Notes: generated from the letters alone by a model not told the origin. A stretch of DNA of 64,000 nucleotides from Echinarachnius parma (GCA_037951105.1 JBAMJV010007754.1:1-64000); one strand, 5' to 3'. Shown: positions 39,454 through 51,918, numbered from the stretch's first letter. Program-made: numbers and translations.

Positions 39454-39765
39454 GGGGGGTGTTACACAAAGATTCAAGGTTGAACTTAACTCTAAGTTGG
39501 ACTTAACAATATGGAAAGCCATTTGTAGCCTTGAAATAAAAATATATTCAAAAGCAAAACAAATCAAGTATTTGAAACTTCCAACAAAAATGTATATCAA
39601 TTATTTAAAGGCTCCTTGATAACAAAATTAACTTGACTTTATCAAAGTTTGTGCCTTTTCAAAAGAACTGTTTCAACGATTTTACAAAGAAACTAACAGC
39701 TTTCCATAATAGTCAGTCCAACTTTAGAGTAAAGTTCAACTTTGAATCTTTGTGAAACACCCCCC
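39454..39765. mobile_element. GGGGGTGTTTCACAAAGA MITE, copy B
   Basis: GGGGGGTGTTACACAAAGATTC and GAATCTTTGTGAAACACCCCC form the inverted ends; subterminal AACTCTAAGTTGGACTTAAC also matches copy A at 31149-31403. Confidence 0.88.
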
Positions 39766-39881
39766 TGAATATTTTGCTGCAAGTCAGGAAGTCATTAATC
39801 CCTTGACTTTGCCCAATATATATTGTACATCAGTCAGAGGTGTAGACAAAATAAGGGTTTAAAGGGATATCCTTGTTCTGT

Positions 39882-40683
39882 TTAACTCTTTCGGGAACTG
39901 AATTCCCGTGAAAATTTCTTGCCCTTGGGACCGAATTGTTTTTGTCACGTCGCGTGTGTTGTGTATGTAAATTTTGATCCTAAAAATACATCGCATTCAG
40001 AACTCTTTTAGCAAATAATTTGCTGATAAAAGTTACTCGGTAATAACCATATTTTCATATGGCAATAATTATTTCTCCTGAAAAAAATTTGTAGAAGAGC
40101 AAACAGAGTTCAAACTTACCAATTCTTTGCAAGAAAACGAGAAGAAACGTTTCTCCATAGACTCACACGTTATAAGCACGTGCTGTGCGGCCCATGCGTG
40201 TAGCGGGACCTACTTCCGGGAACTCGCACGCCCAACTCTCGGGGGCCGGCGCGGTGGTGGCTCTCCCCCCTGGATAAGCTGGCTGAGCTCAACAACAAGG
40301 GGCTAATCATCAGAGCTGAATCACAAACTTTCTTCGCTAGAAAGCCCATAAAATTCTCCAGAAGAAGTAGAAAGACTACTAGGATTCACTAGGGAAGATC
40401 ATGATGCTTCCTGATACATCCGAGTCAGAAACCGACATAATGAAAATTCGAAGAGAATTTCTGATTTTTTTTTCAATGGAACCCCCTATAGTATTATACA
40501 GCATTGAAAAGCACGAGACACAGCGAATCGAACTGTATAAATTTCAGTACAAGAGGGCGACATACAAAGAAAATACAAGCTTCTTACTGGAGCCTTTGTT
40601 TTCGTCGCAATAATGCGACAATGGTCCCAAAGCGGTGGGAACCGCTTGTCGCAATATTGCGACTATGGTCCCGAAAGAGTTAA
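39882..40683. mobile_element. TTAA-flanked element with TTAACTCTTTCGGGA ends
   Basis: The left end TTAACTCTTTCGGGAACTG and right end GTCCCGAAAGAGTTAA are inverted. It is about 800 bases long with CG-rich islands (CACGTCGCGTG, GGGGGCCGGCGCGG). No transposase. The right TTAA is shared with the next element. Confidence 0.8.
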
Positions 40684-41247
40684 AGGGGTAGTCCGGGCCT
40701 GATATAACTATTCGTTTTTTGAATAAGCAGAACAAGACGAATGATTGGTGAAAATTTGATCAAAATCGGACAAGAAACACGGGAGTTATACCTGTTTGAA
40801 CATTATGTAATAATGAGCGATCGTTTCAAAATTGCCGCCATATGCAACCTCATTCACGAGCACCTCGCCATGGCTTTAGTACATGAAAATACACTTATTT
40901 CTCATTTTTCGATGTTAAAAATTAACTTTTCTCTCCTTTTTTCACGAATTCATAAAAGAATATCGATGGGGCAACCTCATTTGAATGTGTAAGCTCATAA
41001 ATTTGCTTTGTTATGAAGAAAATTTCAATTTTGTTAAATTTCCATGTAGAAGTCAAAATGGCTGCAGCTCGCAAGTGACGTCACGATCGATAACAATTGC
41101 GAACGATACTAAAAATCGGAGCAAAGTTCGTCCTGTCATAACTTTTTTATTGCTTATCCGTTTTGGCTCAAATTTTCGATCCTGATTCTTCATATTCACC
41201 TCATTTTATAGCAAATATCACATTTCTGGGGTGGAATTCCTCTTTAA
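40680..41247. mobile_element. TTAA-flanked MITE, family 3 relative
   Basis: It starts TTAAAGGGGTAGTCCGGGCC and ends GGAATTCCTCTTTAA. It resembles 48308-48850 in length and end design. It abuts the preceding element at a single TTAA. Confidence 0.75.
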
Positions 41248-41732
41248 GAGGGCGCTTCAAAACAAATATTATTTTGTGAGGTAGAGAAAAACTATGTGTA
41301 GGATTGGCAAGCTTACATAATATTCAAAATAAAAAAATGTGTGTTTGATCATGATGAATGTATTGAGTCATCAAGATTTACCAGATTTTATCAGTTTTCC
41401 ATGATTACACAAAAGTCTTAGCCACTAAAATTCAGTTTTACAAGGACCTTTCTTTCCTTTTAAATATGTTCATGCATTTACATGTACAATTACTGTATAA
41501 TCAAGTAATGTCCAATTGATTAATGAAGAGGATATATTTGTTACCCTCAATTGACAAAGGTGAACTTGATGTTAGCAAATTCATTATGTTATTTAGAACT
41601 ATATATAGGTGAGCCTTGTCAATAAGCTCCCTGTATGTTAATGCCAAGGTGTTGACACAGGAAATTGGTGCTCCGATCTGTCCTCTAATGTGCTTCCCTG
41701 CTAATGATCCACCATAATTACAGGCCTCTCTA

Positions 41733-41834
41733 TTACCTTTAACTCCTAACGTGCCAAGCTCGCATTTTTGCGAGTTACAATACACACAAATGCCATAGAG
41801 CATTAGAATCCCTGGCACGTTAAGAGTTAAGGAT
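41733..41834. mobile_element. short TTAACTCCTAACGTGCCA hairpin MITE
   Basis: TTAACTCCTAACGTGCCAAG and CTGGCACGTTAAGAGTTAA are inverted around a 60-base loop, flanked by TTAA. Confidence 0.75.
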
Positions 41835-42437
41835 TTTTGTTTAACCAGTCTTAGAAAAAAAGTTCTTAACCACATGCTCTGAATGTATTTAACACATGAC
41901 CGGTCATGAGCAAGACGAATGGCCCGTGGGTGGGAAAGCCACTATCATTGTTTACTGCAGTCCCTAATTAAAATTGCATACAATGCATGTAGCCATATGT
42001 ACCATATTGAAGAAGTACAGGGGACCAACCCACCAAAATAAAATAAAATGTTAATCAGTAACCTGTGGAGGACAATAGCATTTTGCATTCTTTTTTACAA
42101 ACATTCTCCATAGATCAGACCCCCCCTCCCCCTCCCCTTGAGATAATACATGTATCAGGCACTATGCTCCGAATTTACAAATAGCAAATTATAACAGTAA
42201 TAATAATATAACGTATTTGTATTGCAGAACAGCCTCCAAGCAATTATTATTATCCCTGTTCATTTGGTACAGTTCAGACCCGCACAATTATCTTGTACAC
42301 ATTTTATATAGTGGAAACCTTGGTAAAGAGCTCTGAGATAAAAAATTAAAACACTTTTGTAAGTTATGGCACATGTTAAACAAGATTATTTTGCTGGTCC
42401 AAGCTCTTGATATTCGTTGTGGTTTTTTGCCATAATA

Positions 42438-42696
42438 TGTGACCGGCTATAGCAAAACCCTGCACTTGTCGTTAACAATCAAAATGTAGATTTTCATACC
42501 ATTAGAAAGGCTTTTTAAAACACAAGCTTTCATTTGATGCTTTGTTCTAACAAATTGGTCAATAATTGGCAAAGATATGATATGATATCAATTTTACAAT
42601 CATAAGTCTTTTACACACATTATGTGAACTTAAAATACCCATTTCTTCAAAACATGAATTACCAACAAGTGCCGGGTTTTGCTATTGCCGGTCACA
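42438..42696. mobile_element. TGTGACCGGCTA MITE, copy B
   Basis: TGTGACCGGCTATAGCAAAAC and TTGCTATTGCCGGTCACA form the ends. The body is the reverse complement of 24574-24834. Confidence 0.85.
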
Positions 42697-43139
42697 TATA
42701 ACGAGCGAGAAACCCAGTGTGAGCGTACAAACGGACACCCACACAACATGAAAAAACAATAGGAAACATTTATAAGGAGACATTTTTTGAAGAAAAAAAA
42801 AGAAATACATATGGTGTGTGCCCCCCCCCCCCCAATCCCGATCAGTCCGACCACACTACGCCACTGGTGTGCGTTTGTGGGTGTGTGTGCACATGCATGC
42901 ACAGTACAGGCATATAGAAAGTGCGTATGTGTGTATCGTAAATCATAATGCATGACAACATGTCTCTGTAAATAAAGCAAATGGCTTCTCGGACACTATA
43001 TCCGTCGGTAAGTCTGTACGCTCACACCTGTATGACCTGATATTTTCATGGTCCCAAATGATTTTAAATGTTTTATCAAGGTTTTAGTACTGTTATACAT
43101 GTAGCGTGTGTGAGATTAAAATGACTGGCTGTGTATGAC

Positions 43140-43310
43140 AAATTCTGAATGTGTATTACCTGCACAAATTCATAACCACGAGGTACGTGGTACCTGCATC
43201 GATATATACCACTGGATACAGCGTGCTGTACACTGCCGCATTCACGGCGCTGAAGCCGCCGCACAAAACCGGAAGTAGTTAAAATTGCACCCATCCATTG
43301 CGCATGTCGA
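43140..43310 (-). promoter_or_regulatory. possible minus-strand promoter / 5' exon
   Basis: On the minus strand a CpG-rich segment with ACTTCCGG (ETS-like) and CGCATG precedes a stretch ending in GTGCAG|GTAATA, a usable donor. No conserved protein is encoded. It contains a 22-base sequence also present at 46327-46348. Function is a guess. Confidence 0.25.
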
Positions 43311-43611
43311 TATACACGTGTATAGGAAATGAATGTAAATAGTGCGAGAATATTAAAATGTTTATGTTCATACTCAAAACATTATTGTCAATTTAATTTG
43401 TAATTATCAAGGATGCCATTTTAAATATGATTGCATGAATATCACTTTGAATATCAGGCTCATTCTGAGTAATTTTACACACAAATCTATGCCCAGTGCC
43501 AGTTTGCTTGTTATTTTGTTATCTTTTTCTATATTCCTACCCCCTTTTGTGTGTGTGTTTTTTGGGGGGGGGGGGGGGGGGGGGGAGGTATTGGGACAAA
43601 ATTATTACAAT

Positions 43612-43860
43612 TAATCAGGGGATTCATATTTTTATTGCAGGGGCTACCTTTCTAATTTTATGGTAGTTTTCGGGGGCTATATACCTTTCCAACTTTTGGG
43701 GCTACTTTTATCATTTCTTGTTTTTCGGATTTTAGGGTCTACTATTTAGCTATAATAATGTAAGTGATCATCTGATTGGCATTTGATCACGATCCAAACA
43801 GAAAACAAAAAACAATTTCGCCCCGCCTCCCCCATATATTTCCCCCCCTGTAATTAATGT
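43612..43860. repeat. GGGGGCTACTTTT repeat, third copy
   Basis: Motifs GGGGCTACTTTTATCATTTC and GTAAGTGATCATCTGATTGG plus GCATTTGATCACGATCCAAA match the order in 410-590. A run of more than 20 G precedes it at 43565. Confidence 0.75.
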
Positions 43861-44394
43861 AATAATAATGTTTTTTCATATAGAAGGGAAGTAAATACTT
43901 GTATGGTTGCTGTTGGCCCTCAATAATTGACAAGTAAAACTGAACAATGGGAAATCTGTGCTTATATTTTGCATACTAATTATTATTCTAAAATCGCAAT
44001 CAATCACCTTTATATATCTTCACATTCCTCATATCCTCCATTTTTATTCTCAGTATATCTATTTCACTCCTTTGACTTGGCAAAGCTGACTTCACTCCTT
44101 TGACTTGGCAAAGCTGACTTAATTACCAAAGCACACAAATTCAGATGACACACACACACGCGAGCACTGACAAGCAAACAAATACACACATAATGCAGCA
44201 TAAACAAACATATAGGTCCCATTGCAGAAAGAGATACAGTTATACATTCAATTGCAAGTCAAGATTGAATGTCTTTCTGCAATGGGGTCCTACATGGTCA
44301 TACAAATAAAGAGGCAATTGGGAATGTCATAAAATATAATTACAACTGTTGTTGTTTTCTATTTCAGAGTCAATATGCGCATGTTCATTTCATA

Positions 44395-44712
44395 TATAAT
44401 AATATATAGCATTTATATAGCACCATGTACGTATCTAGGTGCCCTATTCAAAGCACATAATTCCCCTTGGTCGTCATGTACTGTTCAAACCCGCACAATT
44501 ATCTTGTGCACTATCTCAACTCCCAGGGGAGCATACTAGCCAAAACTGCCTGATGATGTAGAGCACTACAGGCTAATTTAACACCCGACCAAGGAGAAAT
44601 TTATAAATGAAAAAGACAAAAGAAAATGGGATCCCAAGTTTCAACCGGGATTCGAACCCGAGAACTCGAGATTGCTAGACAGGCACTCTTACCGACTGAG
44701 ATATAGAAAACC
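44395..44712 (-). mobile_element. full-length tRNA-derived SINE
   Basis: On the minus strand the head TATCTCAGTCGGTAAGAGTG (A box) with TCTAGCAA and GGTTCGAATCC (B box) lies at 44712-44640. It is followed by CCCATTTTCTTTTGTC, a body with TGCACAAGATAATTGTGCGG, and a 3' end GTGCTATATAAATGC with an AT-rich tail at 44395. A body fragment also occurs at 42240-42305 and tails at 35620-35850. Confidence 0.8.
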
Positions 44713-44719
44713 GTAGTTT

Positions 44720-46199
44720 GGTGTTCGTCCCTGAAAGCCGTTAGTTTTCATTGCTCGTATGGTCAGAACCTATTATAAACCTGACATAATCCCAAAGTAT
44801 AGAAATCAACTTATAGGGAAATATGCGAGGGAACACCAAAACATATATAAAGAAACTGACCCCCCCCCCCCCCCCCCCCCTTTGAGTCAAATGGCGAATA
44901 ATCCTGGAATAATCCTGGTCTCAGTCTTGAAATTTGTAAAGGTACTCGGCCTCGGCTTCGAAGATGTTCTATGAACACACCCGAAGATCAACGGATGCGA
45001 GATCAATTTATGGTTCTGGCTTGAAGTCGAATCCCGCTGCTGCTGTATACAGCCGAGAATGCAGTTGATGGCCAGTGAGAAGTGGGCATCTGATCAGGAA
45101 TCTAATTTAGAGAAAGAGAAAAAGAAAGAGAAAAAAAAAGAGAAAAAAGTCTTTAGTTTTATAAATATGCAAGGCAATGACAAGGTATTAAACTGAGCAC
45201 TTTATATCTAAATTCTGGTTTTAAATTTTAGATCAAATAAATAAATTTACCAAACTATATATACAAACTCTTAAATTTTCATTGGACCACAGTGTCTATT
45301 GAAAACTATGCTACGACTATTGTCCATGGATTATACTTTCATTTGACAATATACATAATTCACATTCATAAATTATATAATTTCAATCGTGTGTTCTGGA
45401 ATTTTACTTGTCCCAAGTTAAAGGCTTTATTGTTTGGTCACTAGCCCCACTTTGGCCATTCAATTACATGATTTTCTAAAGCATGATTACATACAATTAA
45501 AAGTAATGATAACACCGTGATGAAGCCAGTTTACCCGTTTTGAATATGCGTGACCGAATTTAGATCTGCTAACCATACACAACTATTTTGCGTTAAGATA
45601 ACATAATTGATCGTGAGATATGATAAAGGAAGATAGGAGAGTTCAAATCATATTAAAAACCCACATTTAGAAATGTATACCACAAATGTGCACAAATTAT
45701 GCGCGATTCGCCTCTAAAAGACTCTTTTCGGGCCCTTTCGAAAGTTTCAGGCAGAACTGCACAAAACCCGACACAGTTTATAGTATGTGGGGCACATATA
45801 ACACGAAAGAAAACAAGTGAATAAATTGCGCAAATGATGCATTTTCTCAGACCTAATACATTTACTCACCACTAACGAGCTCTTCTATGATAATGAAATT
45901 TCCTTTTCATTCCATCAAGTGGAACTCAAGATGCCACAATAATGTGGTTTTCCGTCGTTGAAAATGGTCCAGTTCGTAGATAGCATTGGGGCCCGGATAT
46001 GGGTCGTTTGACCCCTTGACCATTGAATTTACAATCATGGGTAGGATATAAAGCTTTTACTCTGTGCAGTCATGTTCAGAGTGGCAGATGGTTGTCATGG
46101 GATATCCTTTGTTACTTTCATGAGAACAATTGATCAACCTACGCAACAAGGAATTTCCAATCGATGTACTCAAGAATAATAAGTAAAGAACCTTATCCA
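44720..46199. other. no gene recognised
   Basis: It includes a C run of about 20 at 44862, an AAAGAGAAAA microsatellite near 45112-45150 and otherwise AT-rich sequence. A minus-strand stretch at 44985-45090 after a TAAATTAG acceptor-like site gives a short frame, but nothing I recognise. Confidence 0.4.
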
Positions 46200-46440
46200 G
46201 TCCTTTCAATTTGATGAATGCCGCATTGGGTCGATTGACCTTTGTATTGCGCATGCGCAGATTGTAACTACGAACTGGCATATTGCTGACACTGTCGCTG
46301 GCTTCATGATGAGGGCGCTGTTGCTATATCCAGTGGTATATATCGATGACACTATGGTATACACACGCAAGAACCACAATGCTTTCGTCTCTACTACTGC
46401 GCTATAGCGAAAGTTCAATGAACCGAGGCGCTCGGGTAAC
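46200..46440. promoter_or_regulatory. possible CpG promoter with NRF1-like site
   Basis: GCGCATGCGC (46249-46258) is a perfect NRF1-type palindrome in a locally CpG-rich stretch. The 22-base block TATCCAGTGGTATATATCGATG (46327-46348) repeats that at 43197-43218 in inverted orientation. No exon can be assigned. Confidence 0.25.
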
Positions 46441-47776
46441 TTATTTGGCAGGGCTAAGACTGTGTTTATCTCAATAAAGGGTCTGATTTTAAAAGAATGA
46501 CCGTGGCAAGTTAGAATTTACCGTGCCGTTTTCAAGAAATTTAAGGAAATATAAAGATACTAACATGCGTAAGTCATTTTGAAACGACTGGTAGACTCCG
46601 CTCTAGTCTCCTCTGTAAAGGCATGCCCGATCAAAAAAGGCGCGCAGTGCAACGTACTCCCATGGACTTTGCCCCACACGATGCGAGTCGAGTGTATGAG
46701 CGTAGCACATGGCGATGCATGTGTGCCCATGATTGTGTGTAACGTAAATGTTTCGCATTCGTCCATTCGCCTGGCCTGATCTACTCCCAGTGCGTCTGTT
46801 AATCATATTGGCTATATATTCCATTTCGTTATTTCGTATAATATCAACGATTTCAGAACTCAGAAGGTAGAGTGGATTTTGGCTTTTAGGACTAATGGTT
46901 TGTAAAGGGTTAGGATAATATTAGTTTTATGTTTGGTTGGGTATTATTATTAGGGTCAAGTTCTAGTTGCGGAACTTAAAGCCTGTTAAATGGAGTCCCA
47001 TCACGAACTAGGCATAACGAGACGTATAACTAATGGGTGTAGACCAACGTGACCAAGATAACGCGCTCCATTCCAGGGCGGAGATATTTTCCCACGGTCA
47101 GTCACAGGCATATCATGTAACGTAGGGGAGAGGGGGGGGGGGGGGGGGGGGGAGGATTTCCTTGTAAATTGTGATTGTTATCATTACTGTTGGTCGCTGT
47201 TTAGTGTTTCTTACAATAATACTTCTTACAACTGAGAGCGAGAGTAAAAACGCTCATTTAAATAAAACAATCATTTTATTCCAAATATATATTTTGATAT
47301 ACCTGTTCATGTACTTGCTAAGTCATTCTTCAATACAATATTGTATATACAAGCACGGTCGTTATAAATAACTTGAAATGTGTTGTTCATGTTACATGAT
47401 CACGCAAAGATATGTACACACATATGTTTTTTGTAAATATTAATTTCAATCCCCCTTCCCAATCGTAATGATTTTAAAAACGATGATCATGATATTAGTT
47501 TGATATAAACTGATCAGTAAGTATGCTAATTTCGAGAAAACAATTAACACATTCTGCTAAGCTAGCTATCGCGCTCTCCTCTGTGCGATATACATGATCG
47601 GCTTCGCTACGATACACATACTGAATTACGCGTAAAACGACTCAAACACATCTAGTCGGAGCGATTAGTTTGCTCGCTCAAGTGGCTGAAATATGACACC
47701 TGCGCCTCGCCAGCGTACGTGATCTCCGTTTGGGGGGAAAGCTAGTATCTCCGTAATGGGACCCTTTCCCTCACTG
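46441..47776. other. no gene recognised
   Basis: A CG-richer stretch (46560-46830) has short overlapping frames on both strands but no known domain. A G run of about 20 lies at 47131-47152. Confidence 0.4.
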
Positions 47777-48155
47777 TTAAAGGGACTTAGTAACATTGTC
47801 CAATTCCTCAAAACTTACATGGAACTTTAATGATTCTCTCATTCCTTGTCATGTTAATTGTAACAAACAATCACGAGACATGTTTCGGTTTTTCAAATTT
47901 CTATTTCGTTCAAAAGATATAAACGATTGAAGTGTTAAGAAGTTAAATTGTCTACTTGATAATTTAAGCCACGTACACAGTAAGTGCAATGAGTTAGTGA
48001 ATATCACTAAGTTGTATTTTTGCTAATTTCTCTGCAAAAAAACATCCAATTAACATAACATTTTCACACATTACTTCGTGGACATATCAGATCACACCAA
48101 TACACATTTTATTGATCACTTATCACTTGTCAACAAAATTACTAGATCCCTTTAA
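47777..48155. mobile_element. TTAA-flanked MITE, family 2 copy B
   Basis: TTAAAGGGACTTAGTAACAT and TAGATCCCTTTAA form the ends. It aligns with 28405-28785 (for example ACGATTGAAGT and GTGCAATGAGTTAGTGAATA). Confidence 0.88.
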
Positions 48156-48307
48156 CACGAGTAATACAACAAAGGATTGTCCACACAATTGATTGCCAGA
48201 GTGCGTTGATAGATGAATCCCCCATACAATTACATAATTAAACAGTAAGTAACTAAACATAAACTATTATATTTGATTAAAATACTATTATATTTATTTT
48301 CTTACGG

Positions 48308-48850
48308 TTAAAGGGGTAGTTTAGTTTTGGTAGAGAGGGCGCTGCACATCGCAATTTTTTTGTGAGGTAATTAAAAACTGAGTGTCAAATTTGAGAGAAC
48401 ATGCAATTTTAATGGCAGAATAAACTTTATTTGGTCGAAATCGGCCCACAAACGGCTGAAATATCAATAAATGTATCTGATCTTATAATTATTTGGGGCC
48501 CAAATAATTAACGGTTTTTTCAAAAAATTCAAAAAATGCTTCCACTTTCTCAAAAAATTTCGAAAGTGTTATTTAAGTAGTTGTTGATGTTCTCTCTATA
48601 AAATCAGTCTGGTAATAAAACATCACATGCATTATTGTCTATGGAAAATGGTTGAAACTGACGCCTTTAAAAAAGCGCCCTCTCGTGATCAAAATGGCTC
48701 TTTTTGAATGATAACATGCTTTTTACTTAGTCATTTTGCAAGTTTGTATACTTTTCGAGCATAGTGGAGTTATTACCATTAGTTTTGAAGGTTATTGTCC
48801 AGGTTTGGTTACTAAAGTTCAGCCTTACCAAAACTAAACTACCCCTTTAA
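48308..48850. mobile_element. TTAA-flanked MITE, family 3
   Basis: TTAAAGGGGTAGTTTAGTTTTGGTA-type left end and CCAAAACTAAACTACCCCTTTAA-type right end form a terminal inverted repeat of over 20 bases. Diverged relatives lie at 52675-53130, 60925-61400 and 62450-62880. Confidence 0.88.
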
Positions 48851-49943
48851 AGCCAAATTACAGGAATGGGAAACGTCCCCCACATGCCCACGGATACAAT
48901 GGGTTAAGTTTGTACAATTTCCATCAAACTCACTTTGTTGCTTATTGCTTGGCTTAATATGGCAGTAGAAGTATCCAATTGGTTATGATTTTTCAAATGT
49001 CTCCATGATCATGGATATATTTAAGATTGAAATTGAGAGCGTCTAAAGACGGGCTTTTTTAAACCGTTGTTATAGTCCATATTATGCAAATTCTGATACT
49101 TCGTGCGAACGATCGGGATCAAATCAGACATTGACATTCTCTGTTTTCACAAGGTAAACTGTATTTTTTAAATGAAATTCTCCAATATAATTCTCACGAA
49201 CTAACAATGAAATTGGAACTTGACTGAAACCTCAAACATGTCATTACTATTTTGGGAAAATAATATGTTAATGAATACATATCATTTGGCAATATTTTGA
49301 TTTGACAGTATGCTGTTATTTTCACTTGTCCAAACAAATATAAATGAACAGATTTCAATCCTTAAAAATAAACCCACTTACTATTAATTTCATGAAACAA
49401 AATGTATTTGATGATAATAAAGACCCATATGCTGTACAAGATAATATTTGACTCGAATAATACATGCTAATATATGTTTAGTGAAGACTTAAATGCGAAA
49501 TATAGCAATTATTTCATCTAAATGCGAGAAGTGTTCAGAATCACTTTCATCAATTTAAAACATTAATTTCTTCTCTTGAATTTAACTTTGACATTATGGC
49601 TATATCTAAAACTTGGTTTAATTCAAATACAAATGCAAGTATGTACAATATTCCTAACTGTTTACTCGCTCATGTATGTAGAACAGGAACAAAAAGGTGA
49701 TGGTGTTGCTTTATGTCAAATTGATTTTCAATATACTGTGCGAAATGATTTGTCATGCACTACGAGTAATTATGAAATGATTTTGTTTACAATTAAATAT
49801 AATAGTTAGTCAGTTATTGTAGCGTGTATTTATCCTCCACCGAGCACTGATATCACCTATTTTACTGAAAAAATGATGGATTTACTTGAAATATTGGAAC
49901 ATGAAAAGAAAGATATATATTTGTTAGAAGACTTTGATATATA

Positions 49944-50603
49944 CAGAGTGTCTCAAAATGGTTGCAACACTTACGATCGCTAAATTCTTCAACACCATCG
50001 ACCAAATGTCATTATTTTTTATTTCATTGAATAGAACATTGTTTTTCCAACAAAATGATACCATGAACATTAATTTTGGGTAAGGCGTTTGGATCCTAGG
50101 GCCATTTTCTGAGGCAATTACGTTTCCTAAATTTGCTACTTTTTCGTCTCTAGCGATCCTCGGAATACTGAGGCATTTTCATCCAAATGCCTCCCATATA
50201 ATTAGTTGTACAGACGAATCGCACGACTGCACTCCCTTTGATAAGGAAGACAATGCGAGCCATACTTTTCGGGGTACTCGATTACGCAACATTGTCTTCC
50301 TTATCAAAGGGAGTGCAGTCATGTGATTCGTCTGTACAACTAATTCTATGGGAGTCCTTTGGACGAAAATGCCTCAGTATTCAGAGGATCGCTGGAGACC
50401 GAAAAAGTAGCAAATTTAGGAAACGACATTGCCTCAGAAAAATGGCCCTAGGATCCAAACGCCTTACCCAAAATCAATGCTTATGGTATCATTTTGTTGG
50501 AAAAATAATGTTCTATCTAATGAAATAAAAAATAATGACATTTGGTCGATGGTTTTGAAGAATTTAACGATCGTAAGTGTTGCAACCTTTTTGAGACACT
50601 CTG
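49944..50603. mobile_element. foldback element, ~330-base arms, TA target
   Basis: CAGAGTGTCTCAAAATGGTT ... and ACCTTTTTGAGACACTCTG are inverted, and the match continues almost to the centre (CTTTGATAAGGAAGACAATG and its reverse). TA flanks both ends, as for Tc1/mariner-type MITEs. It is inserted in the endonuclease part of the LINE. Confidence 0.92.
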
Positions 50604-50842
50604 TATAATAGATAAGCCAACTCGAATTGTAGTAAGTAGAGCTTCCTTGATAGACGATTTATACGAATATAATAAAACAAAAAACTCACTCAGGTATTCT
50701 TAATGATGATCTTTCTGACCATTTTCCAACATTTAGTATTTCAAGAAATCATACAAATTATAGTGTGCATACACCCAAGAATAAGCAGAACTTACAAAAA
50801 CGTGGTATTACTAAATCTAATCTTGTGTTAGTTTGTTAGTTT

Positions 50843-50905
50843 GTCTAGCAATCCGGAGGTTTTGGGTTCAAAACCCATCGGAATCCCATTTTCTTTGCTC
50901 TTTTT
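50843..50905 (+). repeat. SINE head fragment
   Basis: TTGTCTAGCAATCCGGAGG, GGGTTCAAAACCC and CCCATTTTCTTTGCTC match the SINE at 34750 and 44640, lacking the A-box half. It is inserted in the LINE relic. Confidence 0.7.
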
Positions 50906-51556
50906 CACTCATATTATATATTTTTGGTCAGTTTTTTTATATGTTTTAATTATTTTGTTATTTATGCAAACACTGATTTCAACTGAATGATTGGTCAAGT
51001 GTTTAAAGTTGTGATGATACAAACAAATGTTATGGTATATTATTTGTTCTTAAATTCTTTAACATGTACACTAAATGTTTCCCTCTAAAACATTTTAAGA
51101 AAAGAAACAAAAGGAAACTTAAGAATCTATGGATTACAAAGGCTATATTTCAATATATTAAGTGTACAAATATATTGTATAAAAAGCAATTGCAAACACC
51201 GAGTATCCAAAACGAAACAAAGTTTAACAATTATTCAAAATAGACTTACAAGTTACAAATATTAGACGGTGTTCTAAAATTGAATATTATAAAAAAACAT
51301 ATGCATTGCACTTAAAGATGACACAAAAAATCTTGGAGTCAAATAAATGATATTCCAGGAAAAAGAATATAATGTTCTTCCTAGAAAAATGTTTTTCGGT
51401 AACTTGAAACTAAATTCAGGGTGTGATAGAGTAAAACACTTCAATTCTTATTTTGTTAAAGTGGGAAAACCTATTCTGAACTCACTATCACGCTCGGGTA
51501 ATTAATTTGTTGATTATGTGTTGCATCCTCGTCCCTTTTTTGTGAAACCTACATCC

Positions 51557-51918
51557 ATGAATGAAATTGTTAAAATGTCTTCTTTAATTTAAACATCTAA
51601 AGCAAGTGGACCTGATAATATCTTACCTCATCTTACCTCGAGTAGTAAAAGAGAATATTCATTATTTGGTACATCCATTATGTGATATTTTTGATAAGTC
51701 ACTATGCTCTGGCATTGTACGTTACAATTGAAGATTCATGAATGAAATTGTTAAAATGTCTTCTTTAATTTAAACATCTAAAGCAAGTGGACCTGATAAT
51801 ATCTTACCTCATCTTACCTCGAGTAGTAAAAGAGAATATTCATTATTTTGTACATCCATTATGTGATATTTTTGATAAGTCACTATGCTCTGGCATTGTA
51901 CGTTACAATTGAAGATTG
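51557..51918 (+). repeat. 181-base tandem duplication in LINE relic
   Basis: The block from ATGAATGAAATTGTTAAAATG to TACGTTACAATTGAAGATT is present twice (starts 51557 and 51738) and is almost identical, so the duplication is recent compared with the LINE decay around it. Confidence 0.93.

Noticed and set aside
44985-45090. Possible terminal exon (AFSAVYSSS, C1q-like start) for the 53.9 kb signal-peptide exon
   Set aside because: The phase from the donor at 53921 leads to an immediate stop, and the similarity is only a few residues.
46560-46824. Overlapping 66-73 codon frames on both strands with several Cys
   Set aside because: No homology recognised, no splice signals; overlapping frames on opposite strands in CG-rich DNA are expected by chance.
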